Shown here in pieces: positions 17,713-27,122 of a DNA stretch of 64,000 nucleotides. Under the pieces are notes generated by a model, which made no database searches, was not told the origin of the DNA, and saw only the letters and a program-made list of their open reading frames with translations. Origin of the DNA: Polaribacter huanghezhanensis. Its GTDB lineage: Bacteria; Bacteroidota; Bacteroidia; Flavobacteriales; Flavobacteriaceae. The first letter of the stretch is position 1. Each line of letters opens with the position of its first letter. The position numbers and the translations under genes are program-made. The stretch covers positions 248,001-312,000 of the forward strand of contig NZ_CP128595.1 of assembly GCF_030444335.1 (NCBI RefSeq). Direction: 5' to 3'.

Positions 17713-18801
17713 TTGAAAAATATTATAATTTCTGTTACCAACGACTTAACAACTGATCAAAGGGTTGAAAAAATATGTGATACTCTTTTTTTAAATAATT
17801 ACAATATTATTCTTGTTGGCAGAAAGTTAAAAAATAACATTCCTCTTTCAAGAAAATATAAAACTAAAAGAATGCGTTTATTTTTTAATAACGGATTTTT
17901 GTTTTATGCAGAATATAACATTCGCCTTTTCTTTAAGTTGCTATTTCTCAAAAAAGACATCTTAGTTTCAAATGATTTAGATACTCTTTTACCAAATTAT
18001 TTGGTGAGTAAATTGCAATCAAAAATAATTATTTACGATAGTCATGAACTATTTACAGAAATTCCTGAATTGGTTCATAGACCAAGAGTAAAAAAAATAT
18101 GGGAAAGCATTGAGCAAAAGATCATTCCTAATTTAAAAAATTGTTACACTGTTAGTGATTCTATTGCAGATTATTATCAAAATAAATACAATACTCATTT
18201 TGAAACCATACGAAATGTACCAAAAACGAAAAAGAGCACTACCGGTATTTTTCCTTTTGATACAAGAGGAAAAACAATAATTTTATATCAAGGAGCTGTT
18301 AATATTGGTAGAGGTTTAGAACTTATGCTTGATACAATGAAACATCTCGAAAAACATATTTTTGTAGTGATTGGTTCTGGTGATATTTTTGAAAAAGTAA
18401 AAACAAAAGCTTCACAACTTATTACAAATAACAAAGTTTATTTTTTAGGAAAACTGACTCCGCCAGAAATAAACGCATTAACTCCACTCGCAAATATTGG
18501 CATTTCTTTAGAAGAAGATTTAGGTTTGAATTATAGATATGCTTTACCCAATAAGTTGTTTGACTATTTACACGCAGAAGTTCCTGTTTTGGTTTCTAAT
18601 TTACCCGAAATGAAAAAAATAATTGACGAATATAAATTTGGAGAAATTGTAGAAAACAGGAACTCAAAATTGTTAGCAAAACAAATTGAGAAATTTTCTT
18701 TAAAAAAACATTCAGCAGAAATTAAGAGTGCAAAAAAAGTCCTTAACTGGGAAAATGAGGAGAAAAAATTAATTTCAATCTATCAAAATGTCAAACAGTA
18801 A
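17713..18801 (+). CDS. Glycosyltransferase, GT4-like
   Basis: The protein of about 362 residues looks like a GT-B fold glycosyltransferase: MKNIIISVTNDLTTDQRVEKICDTL at the N-terminus, ILYQGAVNIGRGLELMLDTM in the middle, and a donor-binding region near NIGISLEEDLGLNYRYALPNKLFDYLHAEVPVL. A TTG at 17713 is chosen because the only upstream ATG (17671) is inside a terminator hairpin and would add residues foreign to the family. It overlaps the next gene by 14 bases. It probably adds a sugar in surface glycan synthesis; donor and acceptor are unknown. Confidence 0.8.
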   Translation: MKNIIISVTNDLTTDQRVEKICDTLFLNNYNIILVGRKLKNNIPLSRKYKTKRMRLFFNNGFLFYAEYNIRLFFKLLFLKKDILVSNDLDTLLPNYLVSKLQSKIIIYDSHELFTEIPELVHRPRVKKIWESIEQKIIPNLKNCYTVSDSIADYYQNKYNTHFETIRNVPKTKKSTTGIFPFDTRGKTIILYQGAVNIGRGLELMLDTMKHLEKHIFVVIGSGDIFEKVKTKASQLITNNKVYFLGKLTPPEINALTPLANIGISLEEDLGLNYRYALPNKLFDYLHAEVPVLVSNLPEMKKIIDEYKFGEIVENRNSKLLAKQIEKFSLKKHSAEIKSAKKVLNWENEEKKLISIYQNVKQ

Positions 18802-19903
18802 AAGGTTACATATTGTTTCTTTTAATATTCCATATCCACCAAGTTATGGAGGAGTAATTGATGTTTTTTATAAAATAAAAGAACTGCATCAATTAAATAT
18901 TGAAATTTATTTGCATTGTTTTGAATACGATAGACCTCAACAAAAAGAATTAGAAAAATACTGTACAAAAGTTTTTTATTACAACAGAGCTTCAAAAATA
19001 AAAAGCTTGTTTTCTTCGATTCCTTTTATTATTAAAAACAGAGAAAATAATTTGTTAATTAATACATTAAAAAAGATTAAAGCTCCTATTTTATTTGAAG
19101 GATTACACACAACTTTTCCGCTTACCAAAACAATTTTCGATTCAAAAACTTTTGTTAGAACGCACAATATTGAGCACAATTATTTTAAAGAATTAGCAAA
19201 AAGCGAGGCTAATGTTTTTAAAAAATTATTCTACCAATTAGAAGCTATTAAACTTAAAAAATACGAATCCGTTTTAAAAAATGTAACTGGTGTTTTCTCA
19301 ATTTCTCCATTTGAACAAGAATACTTTTCATCAAAATATGGAGAAAAATGTGATTATATTCCTGCTTTTCATGAAGCAAAACTTATAAAAAATCATTCTA
19401 CAAAAGGAAGTTTTATTTTATATCATGGTGATTTAAGAATATCAGATAATATTAAAGCTGCATTGTTTTTAATAGATGTTTATAAAGAAAGTTCTTTTAA
19501 ATTGGTAATTGCAAGTAGCGATAAATCTTCTGTTATTAAAGAAATAGATACACATCAAAATATTGATTTTAAATCCATTAACAATCAAAACGAATTAAAA
19601 ATCTTATTTAAAAAAGCCCATATAAATACATTAATAACTTTTCAAAAAACAGGAATAAAATTAAAGTTATTAAATTCTCTTTATCAAGGTAAGTTTATAA
19701 TAGGAAACTCTAAAATGATTGCTGATACAGGCTTAGAAGACTTGTGCGAGTTAGCAAACACAAAAGAAGAAATTTTACAAAAAACAGGATTATTATTTTC
19801 TAAAGAATTTTCTGAATCTGAAATAGAAAAACGCAAAGAAAAACTAAAATCTTTCAGCCCAAATAATTCAGCAAAAAAAATGATGGAAATTATTTTTAAA
19901 TAA
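18788..19903 (+). CDS. Glycosyltransferase-like protein
   Basis: The 371-residue protein begins LHIVSFNIPYPPSYGGVIDVFYKIKEL, the N-terminal nucleotide-sugar enzyme pattern of GT4-type transferases. It contains RTHNIEHNYFKELA and FILYHGDLRISDNIKAALFLI, where a GT-B second domain begins. The C-terminal donor region is weaker (NTLITFQKTGIKLKLLNSLYQGKFIIGN). It overlaps the upstream glycosyltransferase gene, so the two act in one pathway. Its stop overlaps that of the convergent ftsE by eight bases. Confidence 0.75.
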   Translation: MSNSKRLHIVSFNIPYPPSYGGVIDVFYKIKELHQLNIEIYLHCFEYDRPQQKELEKYCTKVFYYNRASKIKSLFSSIPFIIKNRENNLLINTLKKIKAPILFEGLHTTFPLTKTIFDSKTFVRTHNIEHNYFKELAKSEANVFKKLFYQLEAIKLKKYESVLKNVTGVFSISPFEQEYFSSKYGEKCDYIPAFHEAKLIKNHSTKGSFILYHGDLRISDNIKAALFLIDVYKESSFKLVIASSDKSSVIKEIDTHQNIDFKSINNQNELKILFKKAHINTLITFQKTGIKLKLLNSLYQGKFIIGNSKMIADTGLEDLCELANTKEEILQKTGLLFSKEFSESEIEKRKEKLKSFSPNNSAKKMMEIIFK

Positions 19904-20582
19904 CCGCTTGTTGCACCACTTCAAATACCTCGCCGCCTTCACACTTAATTGTTTTTTGTTTAAACTTTACAATCAACGCATAATCATGCGTTGCCATTAA
20001 AATCGATTTTCCGCTTTGATGAATTCCGTTTAGCAATTCCATTACTTCTAACGACGTTTTTGGATCTAAATTTCCTGTTGGTTCATCGGCTAAAATTAAA
20101 TCTGGATCGTTTAGCAAAGCTCTTGCAATGGCAACACGTTGTTGTTCTCCGCCAGAAAGCTCAAAAGGTTTTTTGTAGTATTTGGTTTTCATGTCCACTT
20201 TTTCTAAAACTTCATGAATTTTAGCGGTCATTTTTTCTTTGTCTTTCCAGCCAGTTGCTTTTAACACAAACAATAAATTATCAAACACAGTTCTGTCATT
20301 TAACAATTTAAAATCTTGAAATACAATTCCGATTTTTCTTCTTAAAAACGGAATGTCTTTTTCTTTTAATTGCTTTAAATCAAAATCTACTACAGCACCT
20401 TTTCCGCGTTTTAAATTTAAATCGCCGTACAAGGTTTTCATCAAGCTACTTTTACCGCTTCCTGTTTTACCGATCAAGTAAAAAAACTCGCCTTTTTCAA
20501 TTTTTAAATTGACTTTAGAAAGCACTAAATTATCTCTTTGGTAAATATCTGCGTCTTCTAAATGTAAAATTGCATCAGCCAT
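19896..20582 (-). CDS. ftsE: Cell division ATP-binding protein FtsE
   Basis: The 228-residue ABC ATPase has Walker [10 protein letters not shown] near 37-45, signature [15 protein letters not shown], Walker [10 protein letters not shown] and the FtsE-like features [18 protein letters not shown] and ATHDYALI. FtsE pairs with the membrane protein FtsX to control peptidoglycan hydrolysis at the septum. No ftsX is adjacent; in this group the two genes are often apart, so the assignment rests on sequence alone. Confidence 0.85.
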   Translation of the reverse strand: MADAILHLEDADIYQRDNLVLSKVNLKIEKGEFFYLIGKTGSGKSSLMKTLYGDLNLKRGKGAVVDFDLKQLKEKDIPFLRRKIGIVFQDFKLLNDRTVFDNLLFVLKATGWKDKEKMTAKIHEVLEKVDMKTKYYKKPFELSGGEQQRVAIARALLNDPDLILADEPTGNLDPKTSLEVMELLNGIHQSGKSILMATHDYALIVKFKQKTIKCEGGEVFEVVQQAVI

Positions 20583-20660
20583 AAAAAAGTAGTTTCTACA
20601 AACTTATAATTTTCTTATCAGTTTAAAGAAATATTAAGAGAATTAATCTTTAACTATTTT

Positions 20661-20668
20661 TATCTTTG
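20661..20668 (+). promoter_or_regulatory. Possible -7 element for the TPR gene
   Basis: TATCTTTG matches TAnnTTTG and is about 98 bases before the TPR gene start. No good TTG is seen 19-21 bases upstream, so support is partial. Confidence 0.4.
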
Positions 20669-20765
20669 ATTTTTAAACCAACGTTTGTTTTTTTGGATGT
20701 GAATCAAACAAAATAAAAAAATCTGCGTTATAGTTTTCAAATAGCCAAAAAACCCTTTAAGAAAA

Positions 20766-23700
20766 ATGAATATTCGCTTTTTTAAAAAATTCGCTTTTTT
20801 AGTTTTAATCACCGTAAGTTCTAGCGTTGTTTCTGCACAGCAAACAGAAATGGATACAAATAGTTTAGCTGCTTATAACGATGCCATTACATTGTACAAC
20901 AACAAGGCCTATGCTGCTGCTCAAAAAACATTTAAAGAAGTTGCTTTAAAGAATAAAAGTACATCTGCGTTAAAGTCAGACTCTGAATATTATACCGCCA
21001 TGTGTGCTATCAAATTGAATCAGACAGAAGCCGACAAAATGGTATTGAATTTTGTAGAGAACAATCCAAATAGCAACAAAAAAGAAAAAGCATTTTTAAA
21101 TGTTGGTAATTACTATTTTGCAAATAAAAAAGCTGCCTATGCTTTAAAGTGGTATTCTAAAGTAAATAGAGAAGTGCTATCAACCGAGAATAAAAAAGAG
21201 CTCGATTTTAAAATGGGTTACGCATTACTATCGACCGGAAATTTAAAATTAGCTAGAAAAAAATTCTTTCCATTAATTAATGATGCTCGTTACGGAAACG
21301 ATTCTAGATATTACTACGGATTTATCGCTTACAAACAAGCAGATTACGAAACGGCAGAAATCCATTTACAAGAAATCGCAAAACAAGCTTCGTATAAAAG
21401 TGAAGTAACGTATTATTTATTAGACATCAGTTTTAAAGATGGACGATTTGAAAAATGTATCGAAATTGGAAAAAACCTATTAAAGGATCCGAAGCAAAAA
21501 GAAATTTCTGACATTTCTAAAATTGTTGGTGAAAGTTATTTTAATTTAAAAAAATACAAAGAAGCCTTGCCATATTTAAGTGCTTATAAAGGCAAACGTG
21601 GTAAATGGAACAATACCGATTATTATCAATTAGGATATGCATATTACAAACAAAACGATTTTGAAAATGCTGTAAAAAATTTTAATAAAATTATTGGCGA
21701 TAAAAACAGTGTTTCTCAAAATGCCTATTATCATTTAGCAGAATGTTATTTGTATTTAGAAAGAAAACCTGAAGCGTTAAATGCTTTTAAAAGCGCTAGC
21801 GAAATGGATTTCGACGCAAAAATTAAAGAAGATGCTTTTTTAAATTATGCCAAATTAAGTTACGAACAAGGAAATCCATATAAAAGTGTTGCAGATGTGT
21901 TGCAAGATTTTTTAACTGCATATCCAAAATCGCCTTTTTACCAAGAAATAAATCAATTGGTGGTAACTTCTTATTTACATCAGCAAGATTACCAAGGAGC
22001 TTTAGATTATTTAGCAAAAAAGAAAAGCAACGAAAACAGAGCATTGACCAAAGAGGTGTCTTATTACCGTGGCGTTCAATTATTCAATTTGAAAAAATTA
22101 CAAGAAGCCTATCCTTATTTTTCTGCAGCAACAACTTCTACTGATAACAAAATAAGAGTTTCGGCTTTGTATTGGAAAGCAGAAACAGATTTTCAATTGT
22201 CTAATTTTCAAAAATCTTTAGACGGATTTACAACCTTTAAGAAAACTTCTGGAGCATCACAGATTGATGCTTTTAACACCGTCGATTACAATATTGCTTA
22301 CAGTCATTTTAAATTGAAAGAGTATACAAAAGCAGTGAGTTCATTCAATAGTTTTATCAGAAAAACAAAAGAAGACAATCCGTTATTAGACGATGCAAAT
22401 ATCCGTTTAGCAGATTGTTATTTTGTAACTAAAAAATATGCAAATGCAATTTCTGCTTACGATAAAGTAATTAATAATTTAGGTGTTGGATCTGATTATG
22501 CTATGTATCAAAAAGCAATTAGTTTTGGATTTTTAGGAGATAATGCTAAAAAAATTAGCACGCTTAACGATTTAGTGACCAATTACGAATTCACCAATTT
22601 ACAAGATGATGCTTTGTTTCAATTAGCAAATACCTACGTTGCTGTAAAAAACAATGCAAAAGCGCACAAAACCTTTAACACACTTTTATCTCAGCACACC
22701 AAAAGTTCTTATATTCCAAATGCATTATTGCGTCAAGGTTTGCTCTTTTATAATGAAAACTACAATGCAAAAGCTTTAGAACGATTTAAAAGAATTGTAA
22801 GTGAATATCCAAATTCTAACGAAGCAAGAGGTGCAGTTACAAATGCCAGAAATGTGTATGTTGATTTAGGGCAAGTTGATCTATATGCTGCTTGGGTAAA
22901 AAACATTTCGTTTGTAAACGTTACTGATGCAGATTTAGATAATACAACATATGAAGCTGCCGAAAATAAATTTCTAGAAAACAATGCTGAAAAAGCAATC
23001 GAAGGATTTAAAAAATACATTGCTGCTTTTCCGAACGGATTAAATGCTTTAAAAGCTAATTTTTATTTGGCGCAATCTTTATCAAAAACAAATCAAAACG
23101 AAAAAGCTGCTCCATATTATGAATATGTCGTCGATCAAAATTTTAGTGAGTTTAGCGAAGAATCTTTAAATAAATTAGCGCAAATTTATTTAGAAAAAGC
23201 AGATTGGAAAAATGCAACTCCGCTTTTAATTCGTTTAGAACAAGAAGCAAATTATCCGCAGAATATTTTATTTGCACAAAGTAATTTAATGAAAAGTTAC
23301 TACGAATCAAATGAATTTAAAGAAGCAGTTGCCTATGCAGAAAAAGTATTGCAGAAAGACAAATTAGAAGAAAATGTTGAGTTTGATGCCAAAACAATTA
23401 TTGCGCGTTCTGCTTTTAAAACAGACGATTTAAAAACCGCAGAAGAATTTTACAACGAAGTTGAACGCAATGCGAGTGGCGAATTAAAAGCAGAAGCACT
23501 ATATTTTAATGCGTACTTTAAAAATCAGAATAAAAAATATGCCGAATCTAATAAAATAGTACAAACATTAATTGCAGATTATTCTACTTACAAATATTGG
23601 GGCGTAAAAAGTTATATCATAATGGCGAAAAACTATTATGGTTTAAAAGATGCATATCAAGCAACCTATATTTTAGAAAACATTATTAAAAATTTTACAC

Positions 23701-23798
23701 AATTTGATGATGTTATTTTAGAAGCTAAGAAAGAGCTTTCTACCATAAAAACGACCGAAGCAAAAACAAATGAATCTGTAACTCCTAACAACAAATAA
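20766..23798 (+). CDS. Large exported tetratricopeptide-repeat protein
   Basis: The 1010-residue protein has a signal peptide ending ...SSSVVSAQQ and then consists almost wholly of TPR units (for example AYALKWYSKVNRE, YYQLGYAYYKQNDFENAVKNFNKII, ALFQLANTYVAVKNNAKAHKTFNTL, AALYFNAYFKNQNKKYAES-like repeats). It should be periplasmic or outer-membrane bound and serve as a protein scaffold. It is followed after 13 bases by an outer-membrane barrel gene, and the pair is commonly conserved in flavobacteria, implying they work together. No catalytic motif is visible. Confidence 0.85.
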   Translation: MNIRFFKKFAFLVLITVSSSVVSAQQTEMDTNSLAAYNDAITLYNNKAYAAAQKTFKEVALKNKSTSALKSDSEYYTAMCAIKLNQTEADKMVLNFVENNPNSNKKEKAFLNVGNYYFANKKAAYALKWYSKVNREVLSTENKKELDFKMGYALLSTGNLKLARKKFFPLINDARYGNDSRYYYGFIAYKQADYETAEIHLQEIAKQASYKSEVTYYLLDISFKDGRFEKCIEIGKNLLKDPKQKEISDISKIVGESYFNLKKYKEALPYLSAYKGKRGKWNNTDYYQLGYAYYKQNDFENAVKNFNKIIGDKNSVSQNAYYHLAECYLYLERKPEALNAFKSASEMDFDAKIKEDAFLNYAKLSYEQGNPYKSVADVLQDFLTAYPKSPFYQEINQLVVTSYLHQQDYQGALDYLAKKKSNENRALTKEVSYYRGVQLFNLKKLQEAYPYFSAATTSTDNKIRVSALYWKAETDFQLSNFQKSLDGFTTFKKTSGASQIDAFNTVDYNIAYSHFKLKEYTKAVSSFNSFIRKTKEDNPLLDDANIRLADCYFVTKKYANAISAYDKVINNLGVGSDYAMYQKAISFGFLGDNAKKISTLNDLVTNYEFTNLQDDALFQLANTYVAVKNNAKAHKTFNTLLSQHTKSSYIPNALLRQGLLFYNENYNAKALERFKRIVSEYPNSNEARGAVTNARNVYVDLGQVDLYAAWVKNISFVNVTDADLDNTTYEAAENKFLENNAEKAIEGFKKYIAAFPNGLNALKANFYLAQSLSKTNQNEKAAPYYEYVVDQNFSEFSEESLNKLAQIYLEKADWKNATPLLIRLEQEANYPQNILFAQSNLMKSYYESNEFKEAVAYAEKVLQKDKLEENVEFDAKTIIARSAFKTDDLKTAEEFYNEVERNASGELKAEALYFNAYFKNQNKKYAESNKIVQTLIADYSTYKYWGVKSYIIMAKNYYGLKDAYQATYILENIIKNFTQFDDVILEAKKELSTIKTTEAKTNESVTPNNK

Positions 23799-23811
23799 AG
23801 AGATTAAAACA

Positions 23812-25575
23812 ATGCGAAAAATTGTATTAACACTTTGCTTATGTACTTTAAGTACACTTGTAATTGCTCAAACTAAAAAGGCAAAAGACACGATAAAAAC
23901 TGAGGTAATCAATGTTGTTACTTCTTATACTCCAACGATTTCTGATGCTTTTAAAATCAAGAAAAATCCTAAAATTCAGTTGGGCGCAAAAAACCAAAAG
24001 AAGCAATTAAAATATCAGATTTTTTCTGCGCCAGTTGCCTCCACTTTTATTCCTAAAAGCGGTGTTGCAAAAGGAATTAATATGGGCGTTAAAGAGCGTT
24101 TGTACAAAAATTATTTAGCTGCTGGTTTTGGAAATAATTCAACGCCTTTTGTAGAAGCATTTTTGCATCATGCAACGCGATTTAAAAACGATTTTGGTTT
24201 GTATGCAAAATACATTTCATCAGAAAATAGTATTGATACAACTCCGCTAAACAGCAATTTATCTAACATGAAATTTGGCGCATATTACAAACAAGAAGAA
24301 CGTTATTTTTCTTGGAAAGTTGCAACAAATTACGAACAAAACAAGTACAACTGGTATGGTTTACCAAGTACAATCACCTTTTCTCCTACTACAACTTCTG
24401 CCATAAACGAAGAACAAACCTATACTAATTTTGAAACAGAAGGAGAAATTAATTTTGAAGATTTCTTGATCAATTCTAGCAAAGTACATCTTTCGTTTTT
24501 CTCTGACGGATTATCGAGTAAAGAATTGCGTTTTGTACTTGAACCACAATTTAAAATAGCATTAAAAAACTTCGGAAGAAAATTTAACGATTTAATTGTA
24601 GATACTTCTTTTGATTATGTAAATGGAGAATTTGCACAGTCGTATAGCGCAGCTACAAAATTAGAACACAGCTTTTTTACCGTTGGTGTTGCTCCAAAAT
24701 ACAATTTTGAATACAAAGATTTTACATTTAGAATTGGAACAAAACTCTATTTTACATCAGATTTAGAACATAAAGTAAGTCAAGTTTTTGTGTATCCAGA
24801 CATCAATATTCATTATCCTTTAGTTGCCAATTATGTAAATGTGTTTATTGGTGCTGGCGGAGATTTAAATACAAATACATATAAAAGTTTTAGTGATGAA
24901 AATCCGTACATTTCTCCAACACAATTTATTACACAAACCAATAAAAAATATGAATTCTTTGGTGGATTAAACGGGAAATTATCTCCAAATGTAATCTACG
25001 ATCTAAAAGCAAGTTATCGAGATGAAGAAGACAAGGCCTTGTATCTAAGAAACAATTCTAAATCAGACGGAACAACAAGTATCTCAAATTCTGTTCCTTT
25101 AAAAGGCTATGAATACGGAAATTCTTTTTCGGTAATCTATGATGATGTTAAAACACTTTCTTTCTTCGGGGAATTTACCGTTGATGTAAACAAAAATTTA
25201 GTGTTTGGTGCCAACGGGGAGTTTAATTCGTACACATTAACAAACCAAGCTGAAGCATGGAATTTGCCAACAATGAATGCCGAGATATTTGGAAATTACA
25301 AAACCACAAAGTGGTATACAGACATCAATATTTTCTTTGTTTCTGACAGAAAAGATGTTACGTATAGCGGAACATATCCATCTACAATAAACGGAACAAA
25401 AACCTTAAAATCTTTTGTGGATGTAAACATCAATGGAGGCTATCATTTTAATGATAAGTTTACTGCTTTCTTAAAAATGAATAATGTCTTAAATTCAGAA
25501 TATCAACAGTTCAGTAATTTTGATGTGCAAGGTTTTCAAGTTTTAGCAGGAATTAGCTATAAGTTTGATTTTTGA
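23812..25575 (+). CDS. Outer-membrane TonB-dependent-receptor-like barrel protein
   Basis: The 587-residue protein has a signal peptide (MRKIVLTLCLCTLSTLVIAQ), then a short segment TEVINVVTSYTPTISDAFKIKKNPKI and a long run of beta strands ending in FQVLAGISYKFDF, with the terminal Phe typical of outer-membrane barrels. DKFTAFLKMNNVLNSEYQQF resembles the C-terminal strands of TonB-dependent receptors, but no plug domain with a TonB box is evident, and it is short. It follows the TPR gene by 13 bases and is probably its partner in the outer membrane. Confidence 0.8.
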   Translation: MRKIVLTLCLCTLSTLVIAQTKKAKDTIKTEVINVVTSYTPTISDAFKIKKNPKIQLGAKNQKKQLKYQIFSAPVASTFIPKSGVAKGINMGVKERLYKNYLAAGFGNNSTPFVEAFLHHATRFKNDFGLYAKYISSENSIDTTPLNSNLSNMKFGAYYKQEERYFSWKVATNYEQNKYNWYGLPSTITFSPTTTSAINEEQTYTNFETEGEINFEDFLINSSKVHLSFFSDGLSSKELRFVLEPQFKIALKNFGRKFNDLIVDTSFDYVNGEFAQSYSAATKLEHSFFTVGVAPKYNFEYKDFTFRIGTKLYFTSDLEHKVSQVFVYPDINIHYPLVANYVNVFIGAGGDLNTNTYKSFSDENPYISPTQFITQTNKKYEFFGGLNGKLSPNVIYDLKASYRDEEDKALYLRNNSKSDGTTSISNSVPLKGYEYGNSFSVIYDDVKTLSFFGEFTVDVNKNLVFGANGEFNSYTLTNQAEAWNLPTMNAEIFGNYKTTKWYTDINIFFVSDRKDVTYSGTYPSTINGTKTLKSFVDVNINGGYHFNDKFTAFLKMNNVLNSEYQQFSNFDVQGFQVLAGISYKFDF

Positions 25576-25683
25576 CGATAGCATGGTCAGAAATCAAACT
25601 AATTTAGTTACAAGGAACACAAACATCTTCTTTATCTCATTGATTTTATGTAGATTTATACACTTTATATAAAACTATAACCA

Positions 25684-27111
25684 ATGAAAAAATTATCGAT
25701 CCTTTTTCTTTTTGCAATATTAGCAATCGCGTGTACCAAAAAGAAAGAAACAAAAACTACTTCAAACGAACTAACAGCAGCAGAAAAAGTAGATGCTACA
25801 ATCATTAAAGAAATATTTGATACCGCGTTGTTAAACGGTAAATCGCACGAATGGCTTCGTGATTTAACAACAAATGTTGGCGGAAGATTATCTGGTTCTC
25901 CAGAAGCAGCAATGGCTGTAAAATGGGGAGAACACGTAATGAAAGAAGCCGGTTTAGATTCGGTTTGGCTACAACCTGCAATGGTTCCACATTGGATTAG
26001 AGGAGAAAAAGAAGTTGCGTATTATATTTCTGACGGAAAGAAATTTGACATGGCGGTTTGCGCTTTAGGTGGTTCAATTTCAACTCCAAGAGACGGAGTT
26101 ATGGCAGAGGTTATCGAAGTAAAAAGCATCAAAGAAGCAGAAGCTTTGGGAGCAATAGCAAAAGGAAAAATCATCTTTTTTAACAGACCGTTTGACAACA
26201 CATTAATCAACACTTTTAGTGCTTATGGCGGTTCTGTAGATCAAAGAGGAAGCGGAGCAAAAACTGTGGGAAAATTTGGAGCATTGGCAGTAATTGTTCG
26301 TTCTATGACAAATAACATTGACAATTATCCTCATACAGGAACCATGCGTTATGGAGATATTCCTGAGAGCGAATACATTCCTGCTGCTGCAATTAGCACA
26401 TTGGCTGCCGAGAATTTAAGTAAGAGTTTAAAAGAAAATCCGAATTTAAAAGTGTATTTAAAACAAAGTAGTAAAAACTTACCAAAAGAAAAATCATTTA
26501 ATGTAATTGGCGAAATTAGAGGTTCAGAAAACCCTGAAAAAGTAATTGTTGTTGGCGGACATTTAGATTCTTGGGATCTAGGTGATGGTGCACATGATGA
26601 CGGAACTGGAATTGTACAATCTTTAGAAGTGTTGCATCTTTTTAAAACAAACAAAATCAAACCAAAAAATACCATTCGTGTGGTTTTCTTTATGGATGAA
26701 GAACAAGGTGGTAGTGGTTCAAAAGCGTATGCGAAAAATGTTAAAACAACAAAAGAAATACATATTGGCGGTGTAGAATCTGATTCAGGTGGATTTACTC
26801 CTAGAGGTTTTACAATCGATGCGAATTCAGCAAACACAGATTTATTAAAAAGCTGGAAAAAATTATTAGCTCCATACGGATTACACGATATTAATAAAGG
26901 TGGAAGCGGCGCAGATGTTGGTAAATTAAAATCGGAAGGGGTAACATTAGTTGGTTATCGTCCAGATTCTCAACGTTATTTTGATTATCATCATGCGGCA
27001 ACAGATACGTTTGATAAAGTAAACAAACGTGAACTCGAATTAGGAAGTGCTTCAATGGCAAGTATGATTTATTTAATGGACAAATATCTATACAACAACG
27101 CGCCAAACTAA
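25684..27111 (+). CDS. M28 family peptidase lipoprotein
   Basis: The 475-residue protein starts with a lipobox (FLFAILAIACTKKK). It has a PA-domain-like insertion (about 130-260, with KGKIIFFNRPFDNTLINTF) followed by the M28 catalytic domain: GGHLDSWDLGDGAHDDGTG gives His and Asp ligands and FFMDEEQGGSGSKAY the Glu pair; DYHHAATDTFDKV supplies the last His. It resembles glutamate carboxypeptidase-like M28 enzymes that degrade peptides outside the cytoplasm. It is followed after 11 bases by the amidohydrolase gene, probably one operon for peptide or amide breakdown. Confidence 0.88.
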   Translation: MKKLSILFLFAILAIACTKKKETKTTSNELTAAEKVDATIIKEIFDTALLNGKSHEWLRDLTTNVGGRLSGSPEAAMAVKWGEHVMKEAGLDSVWLQPAMVPHWIRGEKEVAYYISDGKKFDMAVCALGGSISTPRDGVMAEVIEVKSIKEAEALGAIAKGKIIFFNRPFDNTLINTFSAYGGSVDQRGSGAKTVGKFGALAVIVRSMTNNIDNYPHTGTMRYGDIPESEYIPAAAISTLAAENLSKSLKENPNLKVYLKQSSKNLPKEKSFNVIGEIRGSENPEKVIVVGGHLDSWDLGDGAHDDGTGIVQSLEVLHLFKTNKIKPKNTIRVVFFMDEEQGGSGSKAYAKNVKTTKEIHIGGVESDSGGFTPRGFTIDANSANTDLLKSWKKLLAPYGLHDINKGGSGADVGKLKSEGVTLVGYRPDSQRYFDYHHAATDTFDKVNKRELELGSASMASMIYLMDKYLYNNAPN

Positions 27112-27122
27112 AGAATAATACA

